Part shown: positions 13,201-21,611 of the stretch, piece after piece
Numbering within the stretch: position 1 is the first letter of the stretch
How the letters are laid out: every line of letters starts with the position of its first letter
From: a virus
Length of the DNA stretch: 22,903 nt
IMG/VR virus record: IMGVR_UViG_3300032223_002507
Location: 1 to 22,903 of that record
Reading direction: 5' to 3' (one strand)
The notes under the pieces: generated by a model
Seen by the model: only the letters and a program-made list of their open reading frames with translations
What the model was told of the DNA's origin: nothing
The model's database searches: none
Made by a program: the position numbers and the translations under genes

Positions 13201-15660
13201 CTAGAATCTACCTACAGCGTAGAGACTACCATTATGTACATAAGCAAAAGCACCACTTCCTTTTCCAGATAAGCTATTGCCTATGGATACTAAAGGTAAA
13301 GCCGAAGAAAGATAAAGATAATTAGTTCCAGTATTCATTAAGGCAACACTAAATCCTTCTATAAGTGTTGATGGGAAAAGAGCAGAAAGAGTTGTAGATG
13401 TTGTATCAAGATGTACTGCTTTATTATTGTCATTTACAGTAATTGTATATGTAGATGATTGATCATTTACAGTTAAAACAGCAGAAGTAGTATTAACTGT
13501 AGTATAAACAGAATTCCATTTATTTGAATTTCCATTATTAGCATATACAATAGATGTAGAACTAATATTACCTACTACTGTTAATTTTTCATTTGGAATT
13601 GATGTAGTATCTCCTGATGCTGTAGCAAGTATATTACCAACAGGTGTTAATAATAATTTATTATTCGGATAAATAGTTACATCTTGAAGAGATCCAATTC
13701 CAAATGTTCCATTAGAATTACCTATAGTGCTGTTAACATCTAAGTCAAAATAATTTGGTGTTTGTTTTACGCCAATTTTTCCAGTAGTAATTAGATTATT
13801 AGCATTAAATGTTGTAGCAGTTGTTGTATTAATTAATGTATAGACACTATTCCAATAAATTGATGAAAGACTTAAAGTATTAACAGTAGAAACAGCTTGG
13901 TATCCCAATTTAAAATTTGCAGAATTAGTAGTAAAAACACTAAAAACATTGTTTACTGTAGAAACAGCTTGATATCCCAAAGTCCAGTTAGCACTAAAAG
14001 AGGATACTGTTGTGGATGTTGATTGCCATATACCACTGACAGATGGGGTTATATAGGCACTACCTCCTCCACCACTTCCACCCCAAGTGCCAGAGGTATT
14101 ATATACAGTGGAATAAACATTGTTCCAATAAATTGATGAGAGACTTAAATTATTAACAGTAGATACTGCTTGGTATCCCAAATTCCAATTAGAAGAATTT
14201 GCAATAAAATTACTATAAACATTATTCCAGTAAATAGAAGATAAACTTAAGTTGTTAACTGTGGAAATAGCTTGATAACCTAAGTTCCAATTAGAAGAAC
14301 TGGAAATTTTATTATCAGCAATATTTCCAGCAAGCATTGTGTTAGTAACTGTTCCTACATCAGTTGTATAAACACCATTTGTTACAGTACTTGCATTACC
14401 TGTAACATTTCCTATTAAATTTGCACTTAAGGAATCAACTACCATATTTCTATCTGTCCAATCAATATTAGCAGCAGATAATGGTTCAGTTGTTAAACCA
14501 GAAAATAATGTCCAAACACCCGGTTTTCCCTGTCCAGCTTTTCTTACTAATCCTGTGTGTTGATATCCAAGTGGAGATTGTGTAAAATGAGATACAAAAC
14601 CTGTATCTAAAACATTTCCTGTATTATTGTTATTAAGATAAATTAAATTATCACCAACAACAAGATTTTGAGCATTAATATATGTTGCTGATCCAGATAT
14701 AGTAAGATTTCCAATAATAGAAACATCACCCGGAAATACTGCACTAGTAGGAAAACTTAATGTATATGAGTTATTACCGGGAGAAGTTGATTTTGTTGCA
14801 ACTATTTGATTTGCTGTTCCATTTATATTAAAAACAGCATTATTATAAGCATTATTCCAATAAACGGAAGATACATTTAAATTATTGACTGTTGATACTG
14901 ATTGATATCCTAAATTCCAATTTGCAGAATTTGAAGATAAAATTGTCAAAGAAGCAGAATTAGCATTAAAAGTTGTATATGTACTATTCCAATAAACGGA
15001 AGATAAACTTAAGTTGTTAACAGTAGATACTGCTTGATATCCTAAATTCCAATTAGCACTAAAAGATGATACTGTGGTAGATGTTGATTGCCATACACCA
15101 CTGACAGCTTGAGTTATATAAGCACTACCTCCACCTCCACCTAAACCCCATGTACCAGAGGTATTATATACAGTACTATAAACACTATTCCAGTAAACAG
15201 AAGATAAACTTAAATTGTTAACAGTGGAAACAGCTTGGTAACCTAAATTCCATTTTGCAGAATTTGTGATAAAATTACTATAGATATTATTCCAATAAAC
15301 AGAAGATAAACTTAAATTATTGACTGTTGATATTGATTGATAACCTAAATTAAAATTAGCAGACAGTGTATTAACAGTTACATATACACTATTCCAATTA
15401 GCAGAATTTGCTACAATAAAAGTATTTAAAATATTAAATGCTGATAAATCAGTTTTTAATAATAATGCACTTAATGTTGCAAGTGAAATGGGTTTGTTTA
15501 AATCACTTGTATTATTAATTTGATCTAATCCAAGATCAGCTGGTGTTAATACAACAAGCCCAATCTTACCGTTAACACTTATAATATTGCTACCACCAGT
15601 GTTTATTACAACACTATCTTGTGGAATAGGATTAGTATTGATAATAATTGTATCACTCAT
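13201..15660 (-). CDS. long repeat-containing tail fibre protein
   Basis: An 819-residue fibre. The N-terminus has the common fibre motif VNGKIGLVVLTPADLGLDQINNTSDLNKPIS. The shaft contains eight repeats on LGYQ(A/S)(V/I)STVN, most continuing to NLSLSS(V/I)YWN. Two longer copies carry a GGGGSAYIT linker and VSG(V/I)WQSTSTTVSSFSANW. A central segment with YINAQNLVVGDNLIYLNNN resembles fibre intramolecular domains. The C-terminal SSTYTITVNDNNKAVHLD to NGSLYAVGRF looks like a beta-rich tip. A GTG at 15687 would add nine residues, but the ATG at 15660 overlaps the upstream stop (ATGA), a typical coupling. No peptidase-type chaperone domain is visible. Confidence 0.85.
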   Translation of the reverse strand: MSDTIIINTNPIPQDSVVINTGGSNIISVNGKIGLVVLTPADLGLDQINNTSDLNKPISLATLSALLLKTDLSAFNILNTFIVANSANWNSVYVTVNTLSANFNLGYQSISTVNNLSLSSVYWNNIYSNFITNSAKWNLGYQAVSTVNNLSLSSVYWNSVYSTVYNTSGTWGLGGGGGSAYITQAVSGVWQSTSTTVSSFSANWNLGYQAVSTVNNLSLSSVYWNSTYTTFNANSASLTILSSNSANWNLGYQSVSTVNNLNVSSVYWNNAYNNAVFNINGTANQIVATKSTSPGNNSYTLSFPTSAVFPGDVSIIGNLTISGSATYINAQNLVVGDNLIYLNNNNTGNVLDTGFVSHFTQSPLGYQHTGLVRKAGQGKPGVWTLFSGLTTEPLSAANIDWTDRNMVVDSLSANLIGNVTGNASTVTNGVYTTDVGTVTNTMLAGNIADNKISSSSNWNLGYQAISTVNNLSLSSIYWNNVYSNFIANSSNWNLGYQAVSTVNNLSLSSIYWNNVYSTVYNTSGTWGGSGGGGSAYITPSVSGIWQSTSTTVSSFSANWTLGYQAVSTVNNVFSVFTTNSANFKLGYQAVSTVNTLSLSSIYWNSVYTLINTTTATTFNANNLITTGKIGVKQTPNYFDLDVNSTIGNSNGTFGIGSLQDVTIYPNNKLLLTPVGNILATASGDTTSIPNEKLTVVGNISSTSIVYANNGNSNKWNSVYTTVNTTSAVLTVNDQSSTYTITVNDNNKAVHLDTTSTTLSALFPSTLIEGFSVALMNTGTNYLYLSSALPLVSIGNSLSGKGSGAFAYVHNGSLYAVGRF
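13870..15360 (-). repeat. eight fibre repeats of the LGYQ-STVN type
   Basis: Eight copies are readable in the DNA near 13885, 13960, 14160, 14260, 14890, 15020, 15220 and 15325, each around GCTTG(G/A)TA(T/A)CC(C/T)AA or a close variant. Their third-codon bases have diverged while the protein is conserved. A larger ~70-residue block including the GGGGS linker occurs twice (about 13945-14125 and 15020-15200). Confidence 0.8.
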
Positions 15661-16001
15661 CTTGTTACTTTTGGAAGAATAGTCCACTTACCACCCATAT
15701 AAGTTTTTGTTTCTCCACTAGAAAGAATTAATTTCAAATCATAAATGTAATTTCCAACTGGTATATCAACAATTTGTGGTGGTATGGTTACAATTCCACT
15801 TAATGCTGGTGTATTGATCATTATTCCTCCATTTATATTATCCAAATCTAATACAACAGGACTATCTATGGACTGCCTTACTTGCATATGGATATATGCT
15901 CCTGATAAACTTAAAGGAATACTATTTCTAAGAAATGAAATAGAGGGTATTCCATCCCAAGTATTACCAGAAATATGGGAATTTATATCAAATGTAATCA
16001 T
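15657..16001 (-). CDS. BppU-like fibre/baseplate adaptor protein
   Basis: A 114-residue beta-rich protein. Landmarks are GNTWDGIPSISFLRN, LSLSGAYIHMQVRQS, PVVLDLDN, LSGIVTIPP, GNYIYDLKLILSSGETKTYMGGKW and a final VTR. This follows the N-terminal domain of phage upper-baseplate (BppU) and related receptor-binding adaptors, with the hallmark order GAxxxMQVR ... YxYDL ... GxWxIxxxVTR. Its stop overlaps the fibre ATG by four bases (ATGA), so it probably partners that fibre, joining it to the particle. It follows the portal gene by 30 bases. Confidence 0.7.
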   Translation of the reverse strand: MITFDINSHISGNTWDGIPSISFLRNSIPLSLSGAYIHMQVRQSIDSPVVLDLDNINGGIMINTPALSGIVTIPPQIVDIPVGNYIYDLKLILSSGETKTYMGGKWTILPKVTR

Positions 16002-16031
16002 ACATTCATACTTAGTTTAAGTACGAATGTT

Positions 16032-17921
16032 TTATGCTGGAGTTTCTGGAGTAGGTGCATTACCACCAGCAGCTGCTGGTGTTTCTCCTCCAGCTGAAGT
16101 TGCTTCACCTTCTGGTGTAGCTCCTGCTTCTGGAGTTTCTGGAGTAGGTGCTCCACCTCCTCCACCGCCAAATTCTGGTATTGCTGATGGAGATGTTCCA
16201 CCTGCACCTCCTCCACCACTGCTACTAGCTTCTACACCAGTTGCAGCATTTTCAGCAGCTTCAATGTGTTCTCTCCAATTTGGACCATTTGTTTCAATTT
16301 GTGCAAGTTCCCATTTAAGAGCAGCATCTTTACGCTTCCATTCCATGTTTTCACCAATTTTAGCATCGGAATAATCAAGATAATGACGCTGTGCAAATGT
16401 ATTGGAAATACCTTCATTTTGTGACATGTCACCAAAGTTCTTAAACTTAAGTTCAAGAAGCTGTTGCTGACGAATTGCAAAGAAATTTGAAGGTTCTGTG
16501 AATCTAAAATTAAAATATGACTCATGAAGCTTGAGTTCTTTCCACCATCCTCTTAATTTTAAATGAGTTATGAAAGAATTTTTCAATCCTGTTGCCAATT
16601 GATTTTGAACACGAACAATAAATTTAGCAAATCTAAGTTCTTCTCTTAAAAGTTCTGCACCATCCTTAAATGGTTCATTTGGATTTAAACGGGTTACAGG
16701 AACTTTAAGACTCTTATAGAGTTTATTAACAAAATATAACAAATCATCAAGATTTCCAAGATTTTGTCCACCATTCATCATTTCCACATCAGACCCTACT
16801 TCACCATTTCTTCTTGCAAACCAATAAGAATCCAACATTGTTTGTGGGTTGTATTGATTACCAGCACCGGGTGCTTGTGTATTGGAATTATAAGTTTGTT
16901 TACTCCAATATTGTTGCATGAGTTGCTTTAAATATGCTTCTGCCTTTGCAGGTGGCATATTACCAACATCAATCTTAAATTTAAGACGCTCAGGTGCTCT
17001 CACCATTCTATAGATAATGATAGAATCTTCCAATAGTGAAAGTTGTTTATATGCTCTTCTGCAATTTTCGATGAATGGAATACGAATTGATTGATCTTCA
17101 TTCCAGAGTCCAGAATTCATGTAGGTAACCTGATTCCCTTGTAATGTAACAATCTGTTGTTTCAAAGCATTTACAGGACTTTGATTGCTTTGTATTTGTG
17201 AAAGTGCAGCAGCAGGATCATTTAATACACTGATTGGTTTTTGGAATACGAAATTTTCTATTACACTATTTTGAACATTGTCATAGATAGGATTAATAAG
17301 CTCACCGGGAATAGTTAAAACACCAATGATTCCTCTATCTTTTTTTTCATCATGAATTACGTTTTCAAAAAATAATTCACCTTCTGTTAAAAGGGTTCTA
17401 CTATAACCCCATCCCTTATGTTCTAAATCATAAATGCTTATAAATTTATTAAATTCTTTTAACAACTCATTTTTTACTTCTTGGGAAATATTTGTAAAAC
17501 TAGAAAATCCAAGATGAATTATTTTTCCGTTTTCATCTTTAACTATCATTTCATCGCAGATTTCATCTAAACAATCAGAAACTTCTGCATAAGAAGCCAT
17601 ACGACGATATTCTGCCAATCTACGGATCTTATCAGAATCTATATTTGCATAGATATAACGATGATAAGCATGATCAGATACAAATGAACCGGGATTATAG
17701 TGTTCACCAAAATCATTACGCATGAATGGTCCAGTGAGAACTGACTGTTGCATCAGTTTTAATTCATTTCTCTTTGCAAGTCTATCGAATAATTCGTATT
17801 TAGGATTTCCTACATCAGGAGTAACAGCACCAGAAATATATGGAAGTCTCTGAAGAATCTGAGATACAAAGTTTCTACTTGAATCAGGTGTTCTGTTAGA
17901 AGTGGATAGGATATCAGCCAT
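16032..17921 (-). CDS. gp20: portal protein, gp20-like, with Gly/Pro/Ala-rich tail
   Basis: A 629-residue portal-vertex protein of the T4 gp20 family, which forms the dodecameric ring through which DNA is packaged. Typical segments are IRRLAEYRRMASYAEVSDCLDEICDEMI (about 98-125), GVLTIPGELINPIYDN, the clip/stem region with RAPERLKFKIDVGNMPPAKAEAYLKQLM, and NKLYKSLKVPVTRLNPNEPF. The last 64 residues (566-629) are an unusual low-complexity extension of Gly runs followed by PTPETPE-type repeats, which I do not associate with T4 gp20. An exact TATAAATA lies 15 bases before the ATG. In T4 gp20 directly precedes the core/protease/capsid genes. Here 7.3 kb of fibre and glycosyltransferase genes lie between it and gp13, and 9 kb between it and the protease gene. 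Confidence 0.9.
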   Translation of the reverse strand: MADILSTSNRTPDSSRNFVSQILQRLPYISGAVTPDVGNPKYELFDRLAKRNELKLMQQSVLTGPFMRNDFGEHYNPGSFVSDHAYHRYIYANIDSDKIRRLAEYRRMASYAEVSDCLDEICDEMIVKDENGKIIHLGFSSFTNISQEVKNELLKEFNKFISIYDLEHKGWGYSRTLLTEGELFFENVIHDEKKDRGIIGVLTIPGELINPIYDNVQNSVIENFVFQKPISVLNDPAAALSQIQSNQSPVNALKQQIVTLQGNQVTYMNSGLWNEDQSIRIPFIENCRRAYKQLSLLEDSIIIYRMVRAPERLKFKIDVGNMPPAKAEAYLKQLMQQYWSKQTYNSNTQAPGAGNQYNPQTMLDSYWFARRNGEVGSDVEMMNGGQNLGNLDDLLYFVNKLYKSLKVPVTRLNPNEPFKDGAELLREELRFAKFIVRVQNQLATGLKNSFITHLKLRGWWKELKLHESYFNFRFTEPSNFFAIRQQQLLELKFKNFGDMSQNEGISNTFAQRHYLDYSDAKIGENMEWKRKDAALKWELAQIETNGPNWREHIEAAENAATGVEASSSGGGGAGGTSPSAIPEFGGGGGGAPTPETPEAGATPEGEATSAGGETPAAAGGNAPTPETPA

Positions 17922-17936
17922 ATTAGTATTATAATC

Positions 17937-17944
17937 TATTTATA
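17937..17944 (-). promoter_or_regulatory. T4-type late promoter TATAAATA before the portal gene
   Basis: Exact TATAAATA on the minus strand, 15 bases before the portal ATG, in a 52-base gap. The following leader (GATTATAATACTAAT) has no Shine-Dalgarno. Confidence 0.65.
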
Positions 17945-17973
17945 TAAAAAAACAAGATAATCCACTATTTTAA

Positions 17974-18687
17974 TTAAAAAGCACTTAAACCACAGTTTGT
18001 GCTATCAATTGTGAAATAAGGTAAAAACCCATGAACTTCTGTAACAATTGGAGTATCAGAGTTTATTACATTTATACTTACTAATCCTAAAGATTTTACA
18101 GAATTTCTAAGAATAAATGAAACATTAAAGTATTTTGTATCAGTATTATATGTTAATTTTGGATTTTCTATAAAAAATACATAATCATTCCAATTAATTG
18201 CACTGGAATAAGAAAATCTTATTCTATTTGATATATTATTAATCAATATGCCATCTTGACAGTTAAATGTTTTGAATAAGAAAATAAAATCAAAATATTT
18301 TGAACCTGCAACTTTATTAGGATCATCATAATAAGCTATTTCTGTAAAAAATACCTTTTTCTTATTTTCATCATACCAATAATCAACTGTAGTATTTTTC
18401 CTAAAATTAAAAAGATTTAATTGATTGTATGGAAGAATTGTAAAATTATCATCATTCAAATAAAGTTTTTCAAAAATACATCCAGAAGGAGTTTCTACAA
18501 ATATGGCATCATTAAAAGTATCAAATCTTGTAATTTTATTAGATGTTAATTCACTATAAAAAGTTGAACTGATATTTTGATATTTTAAATATATTGCAGA
18601 TAAAACATTATTTGCTGAATCGATATTATCTTTTAAATCTCTCAGCCAAAGTTCTCCGGGTATTTGTTTATTATGGTAATAACTCAT
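17974..18687 (-). CDS. unknown virion-type protein, 237 residues
   Basis: I do not recognise this family. It begins MSYYHNKQIPGELWLRDLKDN and has a helical N-terminus of about 55 residues, then a long, aromatic- and Asn-rich predicted beta region (for example YNQLNLFNFRKNTTVDYWYDENKKKVFFTEIAYYD and KYFDFIFLF), which resembles a propeller or beta-sandwich. There is no signal peptide or membrane segment. It sits between the PKD-like gene (five bases upstream) and the portal gene in a leftward run of surface-protein genes, so a fibre- or baseplate-associated structural role is likely by context only. Confidence 0.7.
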   Translation of the reverse strand: MSYYHNKQIPGELWLRDLKDNIDSANNVLSAIYLKYQNISSTFYSELTSNKITRFDTFNDAIFVETPSGCIFEKLYLNDDNFTILPYNQLNLFNFRKNTTVDYWYDENKKKVFFTEIAYYDDPNKVAGSKYFDFIFLFKTFNCQDGILINNISNRIRFSYSSAINWNDYVFFIENPKLTYNTDTKYFNVSFILRNSVKSLGLVSINVINSDTPIVTEVHGFLPYFTIDSTNCGLSAF

Positions 18688-18692
18688 AGAAA

Positions 18693-19373
18693 TTAATAGG
18701 CATTATCTTTGGTTGTATTTGGACTATAAGGAGTATACCCATCATGGGTAATAGTTATATTTTTAGCTATATTGGTAATATTTGCATTCTCAAAAGGACT
18801 TAATAACTTAAATGGTAAATTTGAAGTTTGTGTTTTTGAATTTGTTTTAGATATTATTGTTGTAGGATCTAATGTCCAATTTATTATTACAGGTAAAATA
18901 TATTTTGGATTTACAGTTTCAAACAAATAAAGAATATCATTATTAGGTCCAAACATTCGGGAGCCTACTAAATGTGATCTGGAAAAAAATGCATTTGCAG
19001 AAAGACTATATGTACCATCTTGAGTCTCAAAAGGGGCAGCACTTAAATTTAAATTTATTGTATATCTACTATTACGAGAAGTACTATCAATTGTATAGAA
19101 ATCCACATTTACTGTTATGGTTTTTTGGAAAGTATCAGTAAGGTAATATGAATGTGTTTTTTGAATAGAAGTAGGACTAATACCTGTATTGGTATTTAAT
19201 ACCAATTTTTGTGTTTCAGTAGTTCCATCTCCATAATCATAAACTATTTTGTTTACTTTATATGTTTTAGTAATACTAGAAGGATCTATGGTTAATACAA
19301 ATGGAGCTAATCCACTAACAGATTGGGGATTAGATCCGTCACTAAGAGTTACTGTATTATTATAAAGGCTCAC
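18693..19373 (-). CDS. virion protein with PKD-like (Ig-fold) domain
   Basis: A 226-residue beta-rich protein. The first ~115 residues carry a PKD-like pattern: SVSGLAPFVLTIDPSSITKTY, then KIVYDYGDGTTETQK with the hallmark YDYGDGT, then THSYYLTDTFQKTITVNVDF. PKD/Ig modules are common on phage tails and heads, where they bind carbohydrate or other proteins weakly. The second half has no clear family. It starts with a GTG at 19373, and no internal ATG gives a sensible protein; a GTTAAATA box lies six bases upstream. Confidence 0.65.
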   Translation of the reverse strand: MSLYNNTVTLSDGSNPQSVSGLAPFVLTIDPSSITKTYKVNKIVYDYGDGTTETQKLVLNTNTGISPTSIQKTHSYYLTDTFQKTITVNVDFYTIDSTSRNSRYTINLNLSAAPFETQDGTYSLSANAFFSRSHLVGSRMFGPNNDILYLFETVNPKYILPVIINWTLDPTTIISKTNSKTQTSNLPFKLLSPFENANITNIAKNITITHDGYTPYSPNTTKDNAY

Positions 19374-19417
19374 TAATACTATTTAACAAAATATGCCAAT
19401 TTTAAAGCTTAATTATA

Positions 19418-21541
19418 TTAAGTAACTGAAGATTTAATAACAGCAAATTGCAATACAGGAGAATCAGAGGACGTAATATTGGCATTTGCTCTTACATATA
19501 TAGTAGCAGATCCAGCGGCTGGAGTTACCATATAAGTATATTGTCCAAAATATGTACTTGATCCTCCGCTTTGATTTAATAAAACTATATCATTGGCTCC
19601 AATATAAGAATTAGTAAAAGTAAATGAAGTTAGATTGTTAGCATATACTGCTGGTCCTGATCCTAAAGTTCCTCCAGAAGCTACTAGGGTTATTGTTCCT
19701 GTAGGTTTGTTTAATGTAACTCCTGCATTTCTTAAAGAAGTTTGGGTAACCGTTCCACCAGATCCATAACCAGTAGGATAACCAAATCCTGTTGTTGTAT
19801 AGATAAAATTGTTGGAACTTACAGTTCCATTAAATGTAGAATTTCCATTATTTGCTATTGTACTTCCATTAATATTTGTAGCACCAGAAGTATTTCCTAA
19901 TGTTAATGCAGAAGTATTAGTACCAGAGTGTATATTTGTTGCAGCATTACCACTTGCAACAGTATTAATATTAACCAATTGGTTAGATCCTGTACTGTTA
20001 ATATTTGTAGGACCAAGAAGAATTGCTGCATTTGTACTACCATAAGCAGAAAGAGCAATATTTGAACTGTTTGAATCTGCAAGAACTTCTAATTTAGCAG
20101 TAGCATTACCACCACTTGTACTACCAACATTTATACCTACATTACCTGTATTAGCTACTCTTACTCTTTCAGAAGCAGTATTAGTTCCATTAGCGGCTGT
20201 TTGGAAAGTAAGATAAGTTCCTTGTGCAGAATCTGACCATGTTTCCGATGCATTTATAGTCATTCTTCCAAGAGATGTACTAGTATATCCACTAGAACCA
20301 TATCCCTGTCCTGTAATTTCACAAAGGACATTTCCTGCTGTTGTAGCAGTAGGAGTAGATACTGTACCAGCGGCATATCTTCCTGTAAATGATGATCGGG
20401 AACTACTACCAAAAGAATCTAATAATACTCTACTTGGTGTCCCTTCTGCTTGAGTTATATGTACAACAGTTCCTGTAGCTGCACTTGGTGATTGTGGTGT
20501 TGATGAGCTATTACTAATATCTAACTTAACAGCAGGTGATTTTGTATTAACTCCAAGGTTTGCAGAAGAATCAATTGTAATTGGTGTTACTTGTGATTGA
20601 TCACCAAATCTGGTTGTAAAATAAAGTTTGTTTGCAGCTTCATCGTATATTACCTGAAATCCAGATAAAAATCCATTGATAGTTCCTGCACTACCATCAC
20701 CTTGTTCACCTATAAAGAAAATTGGATTAATACCATCATTAGGATTGGTATGAACCATGTTTATATATCTGGCAGATAATATATTTGCTGTTATACTTCC
20801 ATTTGAGCTTATATCACCAACAACAGTTAAAGGAACATTAGGAGTTATTGTTCCAACACCAACATATCCCGGTCTTGAATTATGACCATCAACATAAAAT
20901 GCTATTCCAGCATCATCATAAAAAGCAGCAATTGAATTATCACCAGTTTGAGTTACTGATAATGCAGGTCCAGTTCCAATATTTCTTACAACTACTGAAC
21001 TAGAAATATTTACGATAGTATCTAGATATGTTATATAACCAAAAGCAGAAAGATCTCCTGTTATAGTAAGTCCACCATCTAAGAAAGTATCTCCCTTAAC
21101 ATCTAATACTACATTTTTTTCAGGAGCATATGGATAACTTGTAGATGGAACTTTAAAAATTCCTACTCTACTATTGAAAACATTGGAACCTCCGCCACCA
21201 GTTGAAAGAGATATAGTAGGACTATTGAATATACCAGCAACATTTCCACCATATGCATTTATACCAGTTAATGGACTATTAACAATTAAAGCTGCTTGGG
21301 GACTATAAACATTAATACCAGCTTGTCCTCCATAAACAGACAATGCAGTATTATTAGTATAGAAATATCCAGCATAACCACTAAGAGGAGCTACTGCACA
21401 AAGAGCACCTTGAAGCGAAAAATCACCTAAAAAGGGTTGTGCAGGACTTGCAATCGGATCGTGCGATGCATCAGGATTTGTTGAACTACCATATGTATGG
21501 TGATTCTTTCTATGCCATTTATTGTGAAATCTATTGCTCAT
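19418..21541 (-). CDS. large tail fibre protein
   Basis: A 707-residue fibre. The N-terminus, MSNRFHNKWHRKNHHTYG, then DPIASPAQPFLGDFSLQGAL, is a pattern I associate with fibres of uncultured aquatic phages and probably attaches to the particle. Next come short beta repeats (ALSVYGGQAGINVYSPQAALIVNSPLTGINAYGGN). Several fibre-type modules follow: GDTFLDGGLTITGDLSAFG, YVGVGTITPNVPLTVVGDISSNGSI, ANLGVNTKSPAVKLDISNSS and GNVGINVGSTSGGNATAKLEVLAD. The C-terminus is beta-rich (TYMVTPAAGSATIYVRANANI) and shows no S74 chaperone/peptidase domain. A weak GAG precedes the ATG. Confidence 0.85.
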   Translation of the reverse strand: MSNRFHNKWHRKNHHTYGSSTNPDASHDPIASPAQPFLGDFSLQGALCAVAPLSGYAGYFYTNNTALSVYGGQAGINVYSPQAALIVNSPLTGINAYGGNVAGIFNSPTISLSTGGGGSNVFNSRVGIFKVPSTSYPYAPEKNVVLDVKGDTFLDGGLTITGDLSAFGYITYLDTIVNISSSVVVRNIGTGPALSVTQTGDNSIAAFYDDAGIAFYVDGHNSRPGYVGVGTITPNVPLTVVGDISSNGSITANILSARYINMVHTNPNDGINPIFFIGEQGDGSAGTINGFLSGFQVIYDEAANKLYFTTRFGDQSQVTPITIDSSANLGVNTKSPAVKLDISNSSSTPQSPSAATGTVVHITQAEGTPSRVLLDSFGSSSRSSFTGRYAAGTVSTPTATTAGNVLCEITGQGYGSSGYTSTSLGRMTINASETWSDSAQGTYLTFQTAANGTNTASERVRVANTGNVGINVGSTSGGNATAKLEVLADSNSSNIALSAYGSTNAAILLGPTNINSTGSNQLVNINTVASGNAATNIHSGTNTSALTLGNTSGATNINGSTIANNGNSTFNGTVSSNNFIYTTTGFGYPTGYGSGGTVTQTSLRNAGVTLNKPTGTITLVASGGTLGSGPAVYANNLTSFTFTNSYIGANDIVLLNQSGGSSTYFGQYTYMVTPAAGSATIYVRANANITSSDSPVLQFAVIKSSVT

Positions 21542-21569
21542 ATTATTCTCAAGTCACAGTATTAACTGG

Positions 21570-21589
21570 AACCTTTATTTCTAAAGGTT
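21570..21589 (-). other. hairpin with GAAA loop between two surface-protein genes
   Basis: A perfect 8-bp inverted repeat (AACCTTTA / TAAAGGTT) encloses four bases. On the minus-strand transcript the loop is GAAA, a GNRA-type tetraloop. It lies 22 bases after the propeller gene stop and 28 before the fibre ATG. No U-run follows it, so RNA stabilisation or processing is as likely as termination. Confidence 0.45.
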
Positions 21590-21611
21590 ACTTTATTGAA
21601 TGTAAAAATAC

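Noticed and set aside
13870-15360. Regularly spaced repeats that could suggest a CRISPR array
   Set aside because: The repeats are imperfect, unevenly spaced and in frame within a fibre gene; they encode a protein repeat.
16027-16374. Plus-strand frame of 115 residues rich in Ala/Pro/Gly
   Set aside because: It is antisense to the low-complexity portal tail; the open frame is a by-product of that composition.
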